NCBI RefSeq assembly: GCF_021739485.1
Contig: NZ_JAJFNK010000017.1
Coordinates: 1 to 64,000, forward strand
Reading direction: 5' to 3'
From: Alicyclobacillus tolerans
GTDB taxonomy: Bacteria > Bacillota > Bacilli > Alicyclobacillales > Alicyclobacillaceae
Length of the DNA: 64,000 nt
Under the pieces are notes generated by a model that saw only the letters and a list, made by a program, of their open reading frames with translations, searched no databases and was not told the DNA's origin. A program made the position numbers and the translations under genes. Shown here one piece after another: positions 33,759 through 41,952 of this stretch; position 1 is the stretch's first letter; every line of letters begins with the position of its first letter.

Positions 33759-34604
33759 GTGCAAACAGCATGGGAGAAGTATGAAAAGTTGCAAGGCGTG
33801 TTGCAGTCACTGGATCGCGTTGTCGTGGCATTTTCCGGCGGGGTGGACAGCACATTCCTGTTAAAGGCGGCGCTCGAGACGCTGGGAACGGACCGTGTTC
33901 TCGCAGTGACCGCGGATTCGGAAACCTACCCCGAACGGGAACGGTTAGAGGCCATTGAGTTGGCCAAGGAAATGAACAGCCCTCATGTGGTGATTTCAAC
34001 GAGTGAACTGAACATTCCTGGCTATGCCGAAAATCCCGTGAACCGTTGCTATTTTTGCAAAAACGAGTTGTTTTCACACCTCATTCCCATCGCTCAGGAG
34101 AAAGGGTATCCGCATGTCGTATTTGGGGCCATTGCGGACGACCTGGGCGATTACCGGCCAGGACTTCAGGCCGCCAAAGAAAACGGGGTGCGCGCACCGC
34201 TTCAGGAAGTCATGCTGTACAAGCGGGAAATTCGTTATTTGTCTCGCGAATTGGGCGTGCGAACGTGGGACAAACCGTCGTTTGCATGTTTGTCTTCCCG
34301 CATTCCATACGGGCAGGTCATCACTCAGGAGAAGCTGTCGATGATTGACAGGGCTGAAGCGTTTTTGATGGACCTGGGCTTTCGGCAGGTGCGGGTGCGT
34401 CACCACGAACAGACGGCCCGCATTGAGGTGACTCCTCAGGAGATGTCTGCAATTGTTGAAACTGCAGGTATGGTTGTTGAGAAGTTTAAGGAAATTGGAT
34501 TTAAATATGTTACGTTAGACTTGCAAGGTTACCGCACTGGCAGTTTGAACGAGACGTTGGACGGAAAGACAAAAGCGCACACTGAGTTTAGAAAGGCTGA
34601 GTAA
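33759..34604 (+). CDS. larE: LarE sulfur transferase for nickel-pincer nucleotide synthesis
   Basis: An ATP-dependent sulfur insertase of the PP-loop family that converts the two carboxylates of the dicarboxy-nicotinate nucleotide to thiocarboxylates. The PP-loop AFSGGVDSTFLLK is near the N-terminus, then CYFCKNELF and the diagnostic FACLSSRIPYG. The cysteine in that motif (about residue 177 from GTG 33759) matches Cys176, the sacrificial sulfur donor of Lactobacillus LarE. Start GTG 33759 follows GTGGGGTGG; an ATG at 33738 lies before that site. Its stop is immediately followed by the larB ATG. Confidence 0.9.
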   Translation: MQTAWEKYEKLQGVLQSLDRVVVAFSGGVDSTFLLKAALETLGTDRVLAVTADSETYPERERLEAIELAKEMNSPHVVISTSELNIPGYAENPVNRCYFCKNELFSHLIPIAQEKGYPHVVFGAIADDLGDYRPGLQAAKENGVRAPLQEVMLYKREIRYLSRELGVRTWDKPSFACLSSRIPYGQVITQEKLSMIDRAEAFLMDLGFRQVRVRHHEQTARIEVTPQEMSAIVETAGMVVEKFKEIGFKYVTLDLQGYRTGSLNETLDGKTKAHTEFRKAE

Positions 34605-35342
34605 ATGGACTACCGGGAAGTACTTGAAGCTGTGAGAGATGGGCGGCTGTCCGTGGATGATGCCATGGGAAACCTCAGCCGACTGGATGTCGAAGACCTC
34701 GGCTTTGCCCGGATTGACCATCACCGGAGTTTGCGCAAAGGGTTTCCGGAAGTGGTTTACTGCGAAGGGAAAACGCCGGAACAGTCTGCTGAAATCTTGA
34801 TTCGTTTGGCTCAATCGGGCAGCGGACCTGTCCTTGGTACTCGCGCACAGCCCAAAGTTTTTGAGTTGGTGAAGGACGCTGTGCCGGACATGGAATACGA
34901 CGCCCCGGCAAAAGCGGTGTACTTGAAGCGACAGGCGGCGCCGCCTGTCGGACACGTGTTGGTTCTTTCCGCGGGAACATCTGATTTGCCTGTGGCACAA
35001 GAGGCCGTGATTACGGCGCAGTTGATGGGGGCTCGAGTAGAGCATTTGTGCGATGTCGGGGTAGCGGGACTGCACCGTCTATTGGGGCATTTGGATGAAA
35101 TCTACGAAGCCCGCGTGCTCATCGTGGTCGCTGGCATGGAAGGGGCTTTGGCCAGTGTCGTCGGCGGACTCGTGGATAAACCGGTCATCGCGGTTCCCAC
35201 CAGCGTTGGATATGGGTCCCACTTTGGGGGATTAGCCCCATTGTTGTCGATGCTTAACTCGTGTTCTTCTGGCGTAGGCGTGGTCAACATCGACAACGGG
35301 TTCGGCGCGGGTTACCTCGCAGCTTTAATTAACAGGCTTTAA
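34605..35342 (+). CDS. larB: LarB pyridinium-3,5-biscarboxylate mononucleotide synthase
   Basis: A 245-residue LarB, which carboxylates and hydrolyses nicotinate adenine dinucleotide in the first step of nickel-pincer cofactor synthesis. The C-terminal two thirds has the PurE/AIR-carboxylase fold: VLSAGTSDLPVAQEA, AGMEGALASVVGGL, VPTSVGYG and NSCSSGVGVVNIDNG. The N-terminal DYREVLEAVRDGRLSVDDA is also typical. The ATG directly follows the larE stop codon, showing tight coupling. Only LarC is not in this cluster; it lies about 10 kb downstream. Confidence 0.92.
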   Translation: MDYREVLEAVRDGRLSVDDAMGNLSRLDVEDLGFARIDHHRSLRKGFPEVVYCEGKTPEQSAEILIRLAQSGSGPVLGTRAQPKVFELVKDAVPDMEYDAPAKAVYLKRQAAPPVGHVLVLSAGTSDLPVAQEAVITAQLMGARVEHLCDVGVAGLHRLLGHLDEIYEARVLIVVAGMEGALASVVGGLVDKPVIAVPTSVGYGSHFGGLAPLLSMLNSCSSGVGVVNIDNGFGAGYLAALINRL

Positions 35343-35383
35343 TTTGCAGCCGTTTGAGCTGTGACAGGGAGGGTTCGACCGAG

Positions 35384-36370
35384 TTGAGGACAGGCAACCA
35401 CGTAAAGACTGTATGTACCATCGGAGAACCTTTGGTCGTCCTCGTACCCGATGAACTAGGCAGGTTGTCTCAGGTGAATCACTTCCGTCCTTACGTCGCT
35501 GGGGCGGAAGTGAACACAGCGATTGGGTTGGCCCGCCTAGGCATTGCTTGTTCGTTTGCGTCCGGGGTCGGCAACGACCCGTTTGGAGAAAAGGTTCTTC
35601 GGGCTGCGCGCGAAGAGGGCGTGGATGTAGCGCACGTTCAACTCATCGACGGGGCTCAAACAGGTGTGTTTTTCAAACAGTGGTCCGGCTTGCAGCATGC
35701 GACATCGGTGTTTTATTATCGCAGCGGTTCAGCGATGGCCGTCGGACGATGGGACACAGGGCCTCTGGAGAAGGACCTTGCAGACGGCGCATGGGACTGG
35801 GTTCACGTGACTGGAATTACGGCAATGATTAGCCCGCCAGCTCAAGAGGCATTTTTCCGGGTTCTGAAAGCGGCGAAGCAGTCCGGCTCTACTGTGAGCC
35901 TCGATATCAACGTCCGATTAAAATTGGCCTCATTGTCTGAATGGAAGAGTTTGGCGCAGCGGGTTCTGCCTTACGTCGACTGGTTTTTCACAGGCGACGA
36001 GGAAGCGATGCAGTTGTTTGACACCAAAGATTCCAAACAGTTGGAACAAATCTTTCGCGGGCAGGGATTTGAGGGCGAGGGCGTCGTTGTCAAAGAGGGA
36101 GCCGACGGGGCTGTGGCCTGTGTCGGTGGGGTTGTAACTCGCGTCCCAGCCTTTGAGGTGCGCAGCGTCGTGGATACGGTCGGCGCAGGCGATGGATTCA
36201 ATGCCGGGTTCATCGCCGGGATGCTGAGGGACATGCCGTTTCAGGAGGCTTTGCGGCTTGGCTGTCTGGTCGGAGCCTATGCCGTGACCTCCGCCGGAGA
36301 CTATGCAGGTTACCCCACGCTGCCGGAAGTTGCGGCGGTGTGGCAAGGAAAGGAGGAAGCGCCGAGATGA
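35384..36370 (+). CDS. kdgK: 2-keto-3-deoxygluconate kinase (PfkB family)
   Basis: A PfkB-type kinase of 328 residues. VAGAEVNTAIGLARLG near the N-terminus and DTVGAGDGFNAGFIAG near the C-terminus are the two PfkB signatures. KDG kinase makes 2-keto-3-deoxy-6-phosphogluconate, the substrate of the aldolase encoded next with a four-base overlap, which is the main reason for the specific name. Start TTG 35384 follows AGGGAGGG; an in-frame GTG at 35354 precedes the site. Same direction as larA-larE-larB, consistent with one transcript. Confidence 0.85.
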   Translation: MRTGNHVKTVCTIGEPLVVLVPDELGRLSQVNHFRPYVAGAEVNTAIGLARLGIACSFASGVGNDPFGEKVLRAAREEGVDVAHVQLIDGAQTGVFFKQWSGLQHATSVFYYRSGSAMAVGRWDTGPLEKDLADGAWDWVHVTGITAMISPPAQEAFFRVLKAAKQSGSTVSLDINVRLKLASLSEWKSLAQRVLPYVDWFFTGDEEAMQLFDTKDSKQLEQIFRGQGFEGEGVVVKEGADGAVACVGGVVTRVPAFEVRSVVDTVGAGDGFNAGFIAGMLRDMPFQEALRLGCLVGAYAVTSAGDYAGYPTLPEVAAVWQGKEEAPR

Positions 36371-37020
36371 GTGCGGCACAGGTCGAGGAAAAACTCAAGT
36401 CGTCTGGCCTCATTGCAATTTTGCGCAAAGTTCCCCAAGCAGAACTGCTGCCAGCTGCAGAGGCCGCAATTGCAGGCGGCGTCGAGGCCATTGAAATAAC
36501 GATGGAGACAACAGGAGCACTGGAAGCCATTGCCGAATTGTCTTCGAAGTACCAAGGCAAGGTGCTGGTTGGAGCGGGCACAGTGATGTCCAAAGAAGAC
36601 CTCCATCGAGCTGTCGAGGCCGGCGCCACTTTCTTGCTCAGTCCGCACTTGGACGTGGACTTGGTCCAGGAAGCGTATAAGCTTGATCGCGTCATGGTCC
36701 CGGGTATTTTGACACCGACAGAAGTTGTGCTGGCCCGACGGGCCGGGGCGTCGGTTTTAAAGTTGTTTCCTGCAGGAGCTTTAGGGACTGGTTATTTGAA
36801 GGACATGTTGGGTCCGTTCTCGGGGCACTCTTTCGTTCCAACCGGGGGAATTACCCCCGACAATGCCGCCGAATTCATTCGGGCCGGGGCGGTCGCCGTA
36901 GGTATGGGGAGCGCGTTGGTGCCCAAAGACCTGATCGCAAATCGAGAATTTGCTGCATTGACCCAACGGGTTGCCGAGACGGTACAGCGCATTCAAGCCG
37001 CGAGGCCGTCGCAGGCTTGA
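36367..37020 (+). CDS. eda: KDPG/KHG aldolase
   Basis: A 217-residue class I aldolase cleaving 2-keto-3-deoxy-6-phosphogluconate to pyruvate and glyceraldehyde-3-phosphate. ILRKVPQAE, IEITMET (catalytic Glu), VGAGTVMS, the Schiff-base lysine in VLKLFPAGALG and PTGGITPDN are all conserved, and length is normal for the family. ATG 36367 overlaps the kinase stop and follows AAAGGAGG. With KdgK it completes the lower Entner-Doudoroff branch fed by the dehydratases. Confidence 0.92.
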   Translation: MSAAQVEEKLKSSGLIAILRKVPQAELLPAAEAAIAGGVEAIEITMETTGALEAIAELSSKYQGKVLVGAGTVMSKEDLHRAVEAGATFLLSPHLDVDLVQEAYKLDRVMVPGILTPTEVVLARRAGASVLKLFPAGALGTGYLKDMLGPFSGHSFVPTGGITPDNAAEFIRAGAVAVGMGSALVPKDLIANREFAALTQRVAETVQRIQAARPSQA

Positions 37021-37040
37021 CCTTACGGCGATACCCGTTT

Positions 37041-37079
37041 GTAAGGCAAACAGGTAAGGCAAACAGGTAAGGCAAACAG
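37041..37079. repeat. 13-bp tandem repeat, three copies
   Basis: GTAAGGCAAACAG occurs three times head to tail at 37041-37053, 37054-37066 and 37067-37079 without a mismatch, 20 bases after the eda stop. Non-coding; the perfect identity suggests recent slippage duplication. Confidence 0.9.
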
Positions 37080-37143
37080 AGTGTGGACCCAAACGCAAAT
37101 AACCACACGTCGCAAATTTTAAAAATTGGAAGGAGTCCAGCAA

Positions 37144-38022
37144 ATGAAGTTTTTAACATTTCGCAAAAATGGTGAGTACCGCTTGGGAGTCGCAGCAAAT
37201 CAAGGAGTTTTGGATGTGGCAGCCGCTGGAGAGCGCTACGGCGTGAGTGTGCCGACGAGTATGGAGGCTTTGATTGCCGGAGGGGCTGAGTCGAAGCGAG
37301 CGGTTCTCTCGGTTCTCTCAAAAGCCCAGGAAGGAAACCAGGATTTCCTCGCGGAAGAAACGATCGAATACGGCCCAAGTTTGACCCGCCCTGAAAAGAT
37401 TATCTGCGTGGGAACGAACTATCGCAAACACGCAGAGGAGTCGAACATGCCCATTCCGACTTCCCCAGTTTTGTTCAGCAAGTTCAACAACACGTTAGCA
37501 GGGCACCAAAGCACGGTGAAGATCCCTTCGGATACGAAAAAAGCCGACTATGAAGTCGAACTCGTCATTGTCATGGGCAAAACGGCACAGGACGTCTCCG
37601 AAGACGACGCTCTCAATTACGTGTTCGGGTATGCTACGGGCAACGACTTGTCGGCGAGGGACCTCCAGTTCCGCACGGTTCAGTGGCTGCTTGGGAAGTC
37701 GTCGGACGGGTTTGCTCCGGTTGGCCCGTACGTGGTGACGGCTGACGAAGTACCAGACCCCAACAACCTCAATCTGGAGTGCCGCGTGAACGGGGAAGTT
37801 CGCCAATCGTCGAACACGCGCGATATGATTTTTGATTGCAAGACCTTGGTCAGCTACATTTCCCGCTACATGACCCTAAAACCGGGAGACCTCATCTTTA
37901 CCGGTACCCCGGAGGGCGTCATTTTCGGTTATCCGGAAGAAAAGCAAGTGTGGCTTAAGAGCGGTGACGAAGTGATTACCGAGGTTCACGGACTGGGCGC
38001 TTTGCGCGTGGTGATGGAGTAA
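37144..38022 (+). CDS. Fumarylacetoacetate hydrolase-family enzyme
   Basis: A 292-residue FAH-fold enzyme. ICVGTNYRKHAEES, VLFSKFNNTLAG, metal ligands in ADYEVELVIVMGK, GYATGNDLSARDLQ, WLLGKSSDGFAPVGP and IFTGTPEGVIFG are typical of the diketo-deoxy-fuconate hydrolase / acylpyruvase branch. Start ATG 37144 follows GGAAGGAG. It lies between the KDPG aldolase and the MDR dehydrogenase, so it may serve an alternative, non-phosphorylating keto-acid route. It is the third FAH-fold gene in the island and the most canonical. Confidence 0.87.
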   Translation: MKFLTFRKNGEYRLGVAANQGVLDVAAAGERYGVSVPTSMEALIAGGAESKRAVLSVLSKAQEGNQDFLAEETIEYGPSLTRPEKIICVGTNYRKHAEESNMPIPTSPVLFSKFNNTLAGHQSTVKIPSDTKKADYEVELVIVMGKTAQDVSEDDALNYVFGYATGNDLSARDLQFRTVQWLLGKSSDGFAPVGPYVVTADEVPDPNNLNLECRVNGEVRQSSNTRDMIFDCKTLVSYISRYMTLKPGDLIFTGTPEGVIFGYPEEKQVWLKSGDEVITEVHGLGALRVVME

Positions 38023-38118
38023 GCTCGACAACTCATTGGCGGTTAAGACGCGATGTTGCACACGGTGCCGGCTGCGGGTATGCAGTCGGCACTGTCCAAA
38101 AGTGGGAGGGAGACAACT

Positions 38119-39132
38119 GTGAAGACACTGGTTTGGACGAAACCGCGCGATTTCGAAATGCAAGAAACCCAAAAGCCGGTACCCGGCGATGGAGAGGTCT
38201 TGTTGCAGGTCCGGTATGCCGGAATCTGCGGTTCTGACCTTAGTGGATATTTGGGCGAAAACAGCCTGCGAAAACCGCCATTGGTGATGGGGCACGAATT
38301 TACGGGCATCGTTGTGGAAATGGGCAACTCGGTCGACCGGGTGTTGAACATCGGCGACTTGGTGGTCGTGAATCCGCTGCTCTCCTGTGGGCAGTGCCGC
38401 ATGTGCAAGTCCGGAAATCAGCAAAACTGCCTGCATCGAAGCATTGTCGGGATTCATCACCCAGGCGCGTTTGCACAGTACGTCAAGGTGCCCGCGTCCG
38501 CGTGCTACCGGGTTTCGGACGAGTTAGCGGGTTCGCTGGTCGAGCCTCTGGCTTGCGGCGTGCGCGCTGCGGAACAAGCGAACATCCAAATTGGGGATTC
38601 CACTGTCGTCTTTGGAGCGGGGATTATCGGCTTGTTTTCGCTTAAGGCTGCGGCGCTGATGGGTGCCGGGAATTTAATCTTGGTGGATACGAACGAGCAA
38701 AGGCTTCAGTTCGGCAAGATGTTTGGCGCCACGCATACCATCAATCCGAAGTCTCAAGACGTCGTGCAAGCTGTGCAGGACCTGACGGACGGGCAGTGCA
38801 GCCGGGTGATTGACGCGGTTGGACTGCCTTTGACCCGTCGCCAGGGCATTGACATGGTCGAGCCAGGAGGACGCGTCGTTTGGATAGGCCTGCACGAAGA
38901 CGATACGATGGTGCCAGGAAACACAATCGTGCGCAAAGAGATTGAGGTGGTCGGGTCGTTCAGTTACTCCGATCTGGATTTTGAGCGCGCGCTGTCCCTC
39001 ATTGAACGCAAAACTGTCACGACGGATTCGTCCTGGTTGGACGTCCGCCCGCTGTCGGAAGGCAAAAATTCTTTTGAGGAACAGATTTTTGGCGCCGCAC
39101 CTTTTCCAAAAATCGCATTGCGTCCTGAGTGA
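38119..39132 (+). CDS. Zinc-dependent medium-chain dehydrogenase (sorbitol/threonine DH-like)
   Basis: A 337-residue MDR-family oxidoreductase. Catalytic zinc ligands are in YAGICGSDLSG and MGHEFTGIV, the structural zinc cysteines in SCGQCRMCKSGNQQNC, and the NAD-binding motif is VFGAGIIGL. Start GTG 38119 follows GTGGGAGGGAG; in-frame codons back to 38053 lie before that site. Relatives oxidise polyols, L-idonate, galactitol or threonine. Following eda and an FAH enzyme, an aldonate or idonate-like substrate is plausible. A terminator follows at 39234. Confidence 0.87.
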   Translation: MKTLVWTKPRDFEMQETQKPVPGDGEVLLQVRYAGICGSDLSGYLGENSLRKPPLVMGHEFTGIVVEMGNSVDRVLNIGDLVVVNPLLSCGQCRMCKSGNQQNCLHRSIVGIHHPGAFAQYVKVPASACYRVSDELAGSLVEPLACGVRAAEQANIQIGDSTVVFGAGIIGLFSLKAAALMGAGNLILVDTNEQRLQFGKMFGATHTINPKSQDVVQAVQDLTDGQCSRVIDAVGLPLTRRQGIDMVEPGGRVVWIGLHEDDTMVPGNTIVRKEIEVVGSFSYSDLDFERALSLIERKTVTTDSSWLDVRPLSEGKNSFEEQIFGAAPFPKIALRPE

Positions 39133-39210
39133 CGGGGTTGTTTAGCGAATTGAGTGTCTAGCAGGTTTGTTGTTTAGGTGAGATGGTTCAAGTTGAGACA
39201 CTGCTTGTTC

Positions 39211-39225
39211 AAATTTAAAACAGAG
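39211..39225 (+). repeat. Direct repeat flanking the transporter remnant, left copy
   Basis: AAATTTAAAACAGAG here is repeated exactly at 39718-39732. The two copies flank the intrinsic terminator and the decayed liv transporter, so they may be a scar of insertion or deletion. Confidence 0.6.
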
Positions 39226-39233
39226 GTTGACCA

Positions 39234-39273
39234 TGGGCGATGCGAAGTGACAGCATCGCCCAAACTTTTTTTG
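39234..39273 (+). terminator. Intrinsic terminator
   Basis: A ten-base stem (TGGGCGATGC at 39234-39243 with GCATCGCCCA at 39253-39262) is followed by AAC and a run of seven or more T. It ends the large plus-strand transcript that includes kdgK, eda, the FAH enzyme and the MDR dehydrogenase. Confidence 0.88.
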
Positions 39274-39421
39274 CCGTTGCTGATTTTTGGCTTTAATTCA
39301 CACTTAAAATAGTGAATTGAATGATAAATTACAAATCCTTCTGTGTTGCGGTTCCGTCCAAATGACGCGTATGCTCGACACGCGGTGGCCAGATGAAGTA
39401 CCGGGCGGATGAAAGGCGAGA

Positions 39422-39683
39422 AAGTGGCAATTTTCGCTGGGGTTGACGGTGTTGCTCGGGTCTTCTGGACAAATTTCGCTCGCGCAGGCGGCGTTTTACG
39501 GACTCGGGTCGTACACCGTGGCCATTTTGACATGAGCGGGATTTATACGTACAGCAGAGCATCGTCGAGATCGCCCGGGCGGTGGTGGGACAACCGGAGT
39601 TGCTTTGGCTCGACGAACCTGTGGCTGAGATGAACGCAGAAGAGACAGCGGAACTTTCCCAACGGATTTACAGGCTGCGTTGA
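39422..39683 (+). pseudogene. Remnant of branched-chain amino acid ABC transporter (livM/livG)
   Basis: Two transporter fragments survive in different frames. At 39422-39535 one frame reads SLGLTVLLGSSGQ, ISLAQAAFYGLGSY and TVAILT before a TGA, matching the first membrane segments of a LivM-type permease. At 39534-39683 another frame reads QQSIVEIARAVVGQ, WLDEPVAEMNAEET and ELSQRIYRLR before TGA, matching the Walker B/C-terminal part of a LivG-type ATPase. Everything between has been deleted. Start and most domains are missing, so it cannot function. It implies that the locus once carried its own high-affinity ABC importer. Confidence 0.8.
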
Positions 39684-39717
39684 TGCAAGGGTTGATGCAA
39701 CTTTGATGAAGTGGTTG

Positions 39718-39732
39718 AAATTTAAAACAGAG
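39718..39732 (+). repeat. Direct repeat flanking the transporter remnant, right copy
   Basis: Exact copy of the 15-base sequence at 39211-39225. Between the remnant and this copy lie degenerate short repeats of GTTGATGCAA (about 39679-39710). Confidence 0.6.
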
Positions 39733-39875
39733 AATTGAAAAGTGTTGCAGAAGCCAACAAAAGAAAAAGGTGTGGCGGCTTAGAAGGGGCAGTGAGCCTC
39801 AAAGCCGTCACACCACGGCTGCGCCGCTTGACGACGCAGGGGTAAGGTCGTATCAGATGCATCTGAGGTATTAGA

Positions 39876-40769
39876 TTAGGATGGCGTCTGGGCGGTTGCC
39901 TGGGCCCATGCCTCGTAACACTTGATGACAGCGCAACTGTCCTCTTCTCCGTATCCTTGACTCACCGCAGTTTGCAGCATTTCCCGCACAATGGCCAGCA
40001 CTGGGGCGGGCATGTTGAGCTCGGAAGCGAGGCTTCGCGCCAGTCCTAAGTCCTTGAGCATGAGCTTGGTTGCAAAGTTGGGGCTAAAGTCCCGCTTCAG
40101 CACCTTCGGACCCTTGTTTTCTGCCATTCCGCTGCGTGCGCCGCCGCCTGCGACGACTTGCAAAAACAACTCTGGGTCTACTCCCGCCTTTGTCGCCATC
40201 ATAAGGCTCTCGGTGAGACCCAGCAAATTGATGGCAGCCATCGTGTTGTTTGCAAGTTTTGCGTACGAACCTGCGCCGCTTTCCCCCATGTAATACGCGT
40301 TTTTGCCCATGGCATTAAAAAGTGGTAGACAAGCCTCAAAAGTGGTTTTCGACCCACCTGCCATAAACGTCAAGACACCGGCAACGGCTTGTGGTTCACT
40401 GCCTGTCACCGGTGCATCGAGGGCTTCGACGCCCAGTTTCGCAAGCCTTTTGGAAATGCTTTTGCTGGTGGTCGGAGAAATGGTGCTGGAATCGACTACG
40501 ATCAACCCCTGTCTGGCTGCGGAAGCCACGCCTTGGTCCCCGAAAATCACTTCTTCGACGGCCTGGTCCGCGGTCAGCATGGTAAAGACCACATCACTGG
40601 CTTTGGCGACTTCGGCGGGGCTTTCGGCCACGTTCGCGCCTTGTTCGCCCAATTGGAATGCTTTTTGCTTCGTACGGTTGTAAACGGTGACATCAAATCC
40701 GGCTTTGAGCAGATTCGCGGCCATCGGCATGCCCATGGTCCCTAGTCCAATGAAGCCAATGCGGTTCAT
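39876..40769 (-). CDS. GarR/3-hydroxyisobutyrate dehydrogenase-family reductase
   Basis: A 297-residue beta-hydroxyacid dehydrogenase. N-terminal GFIGLGTMGMPMAANLL binds NAD(P); VDSSTISPTT, DAPVTGSEPQA (substrate binding) and GAGSYAKLANN (catalytic Lys) are the family signatures. Members reduce tartronate semialdehyde to glycerate or oxidise 3-hydroxyisobutyrate. In a sugar-acid island, tartronate semialdehyde reductase is the more natural reading. Divergent from the tartrate/malate-type dehydrogenase with about 95 bases of shared promoter DNA. Confidence 0.88.
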   Translation of the reverse strand: MNRIGFIGLGTMGMPMAANLLKAGFDVTVYNRTKQKAFQLGEQGANVAESPAEVAKASDVVFTMLTADQAVEEVIFGDQGVASAARQGLIVVDSSTISPTTSKSISKRLAKLGVEALDAPVTGSEPQAVAGVLTFMAGGSKTTFEACLPLFNAMGKNAYYMGESGAGSYAKLANNTMAAINLLGLTESLMMATKAGVDPELFLQVVAGGGARSGMAENKGPKVLKRDFSPNFATKLMLKDLGLARSLASELNMPAPVLAIVREMLQTAVSQGYGEEDSCAVIKCYEAWAQATAQTPS

Positions 40770-40865
40770 CCAATCACCTCATCATCGAAGTTCCAGCAAA
40801 TTATGCTAGTATATTTTAGAATTACTGATAACTTCATACCACATTTTGAAGACGAGGTGTAGCGC

Positions 40866-41936
40866 GTGCAGAAAATATCCATAGCAACTTTACCTGGAGA
40901 CGGTATTGGGAAAGAGGTTGTGCCCGAAGCGATTTCCGTACTGGATACCATCGCACAGATCCACGGCGGACTGCACTTTGAGTATCAGGAGTTTCCGTGG
41001 GGATGCGAATACTACGTGGAACACGGCGAGATGATGCCAGCGGACGCTTTGTCCACTCTTGCCGGCTTCGACCAAATTTTTCTGGGTGCTGTGGGTTACC
41101 CGAGCGTCCCCGATCACGTTTCGCTATGGGGAATGCTGATTCCCATCCGGCGCGGCTTTCAGCAGTATGTTAACTTGAGGCCTATTAAAACCCTTCAAGG
41201 GGTCAAGTCGCCGCTGGCCTCCGAGCACGTTAACGAGATCGACTTCCTCGTCGTGCGCGAAAACAGCGAAGGTGAATACTCCAACATGGGCGGCCGGATT
41301 CACGAGGGAACCGAACACGAAGTGGCTATGCAGGTCAGTTATTTTTCACGCATGGGCGTCGAGCGGGTGCTTCGCTATGCTTACGACCTCGCCCAACAGA
41401 GCCCGCGCAAACGCCTGACAGCGGCGACCAAGTCCAACGGAATCATCTATACGATGCCGTTTTGGGACGAACTCGTCAAACAGGTGGGCGAAAATTACAA
41501 GGACGTTGCGGTGCGGATTGTTCATATCGACGCTCTGGCAGCGTTTTTTGTCATGCACCCCGAGCAATTCGACGTAGTGGTGGCCTCCAATTTGTTTGGA
41601 GACATCTTGACGGACCTGGGCGGCGCCATCATGGGCAGCATTGGCATGGCACCTGCTGCCAACTTGAACCCGGACAGAAAATTCCCGTCTATGTTCGAAC
41701 CGGTTCACGGGTCGGCTCCGGACATTGCAGGGAAAGGGATTGCCAATCCCATCGGACAAATTTGGACTGCAAAGATGATGTTGGACTTTTTGGGACAGCA
41801 AGAGCTTGGCAGCCTGCTCCTGCAAGCCATCGAATCCACCTTGCTTTCCGGTGTCAAAACCCCGGATTTGGGCGGCAAGGCAACGACGAAAGAGGTCACG
41901 CAGGCCGTGATTGAACACTTGCAAAAGAACGCTTGA
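40866..41936 (+). CDS. Tartrate/D-malate dehydrogenase-type oxidative decarboxylase
   Basis: A 356-residue member of the isocitrate/isopropylmalate dehydrogenase family. ATLPGDGIGKEVVPE, NLRPIKTLQGVKSPL, VVRENSEGEYSNMGGR, TKSNGIIYTMPFWDE, VASNLFGDILTDLGG and EPVHGSAPDIAGKGIANP are conserved, and the ENSEGEY text matches the tartrate dehydrogenase/D-malate dehydrogenase branch. It would oxidise and decarboxylate a 2-hydroxy-dicarboxylic acid with NAD. Start GTG 40866 behind GACGAGG. It is followed 16 bases later by a 2-hydroxyacid dehydrogenase. Confidence 0.87.
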   Translation: MQKISIATLPGDGIGKEVVPEAISVLDTIAQIHGGLHFEYQEFPWGCEYYVEHGEMMPADALSTLAGFDQIFLGAVGYPSVPDHVSLWGMLIPIRRGFQQYVNLRPIKTLQGVKSPLASEHVNEIDFLVVRENSEGEYSNMGGRIHEGTEHEVAMQVSYFSRMGVERVLRYAYDLAQQSPRKRLTAATKSNGIIYTMPFWDELVKQVGENYKDVAVRIVHIDALAAFFVMHPEQFDVVVASNLFGDILTDLGGAIMGSIGMAPAANLNPDRKFPSMFEPVHGSAPDIAGKGIANPIGQIWTAKMMLDFLGQQELGSLLLQAIESTLLSGVKTPDLGGKATTKEVTQAVIEHLQKNA

Positions 41937-41952
41937 AAAGGGGAGGAGCAAG

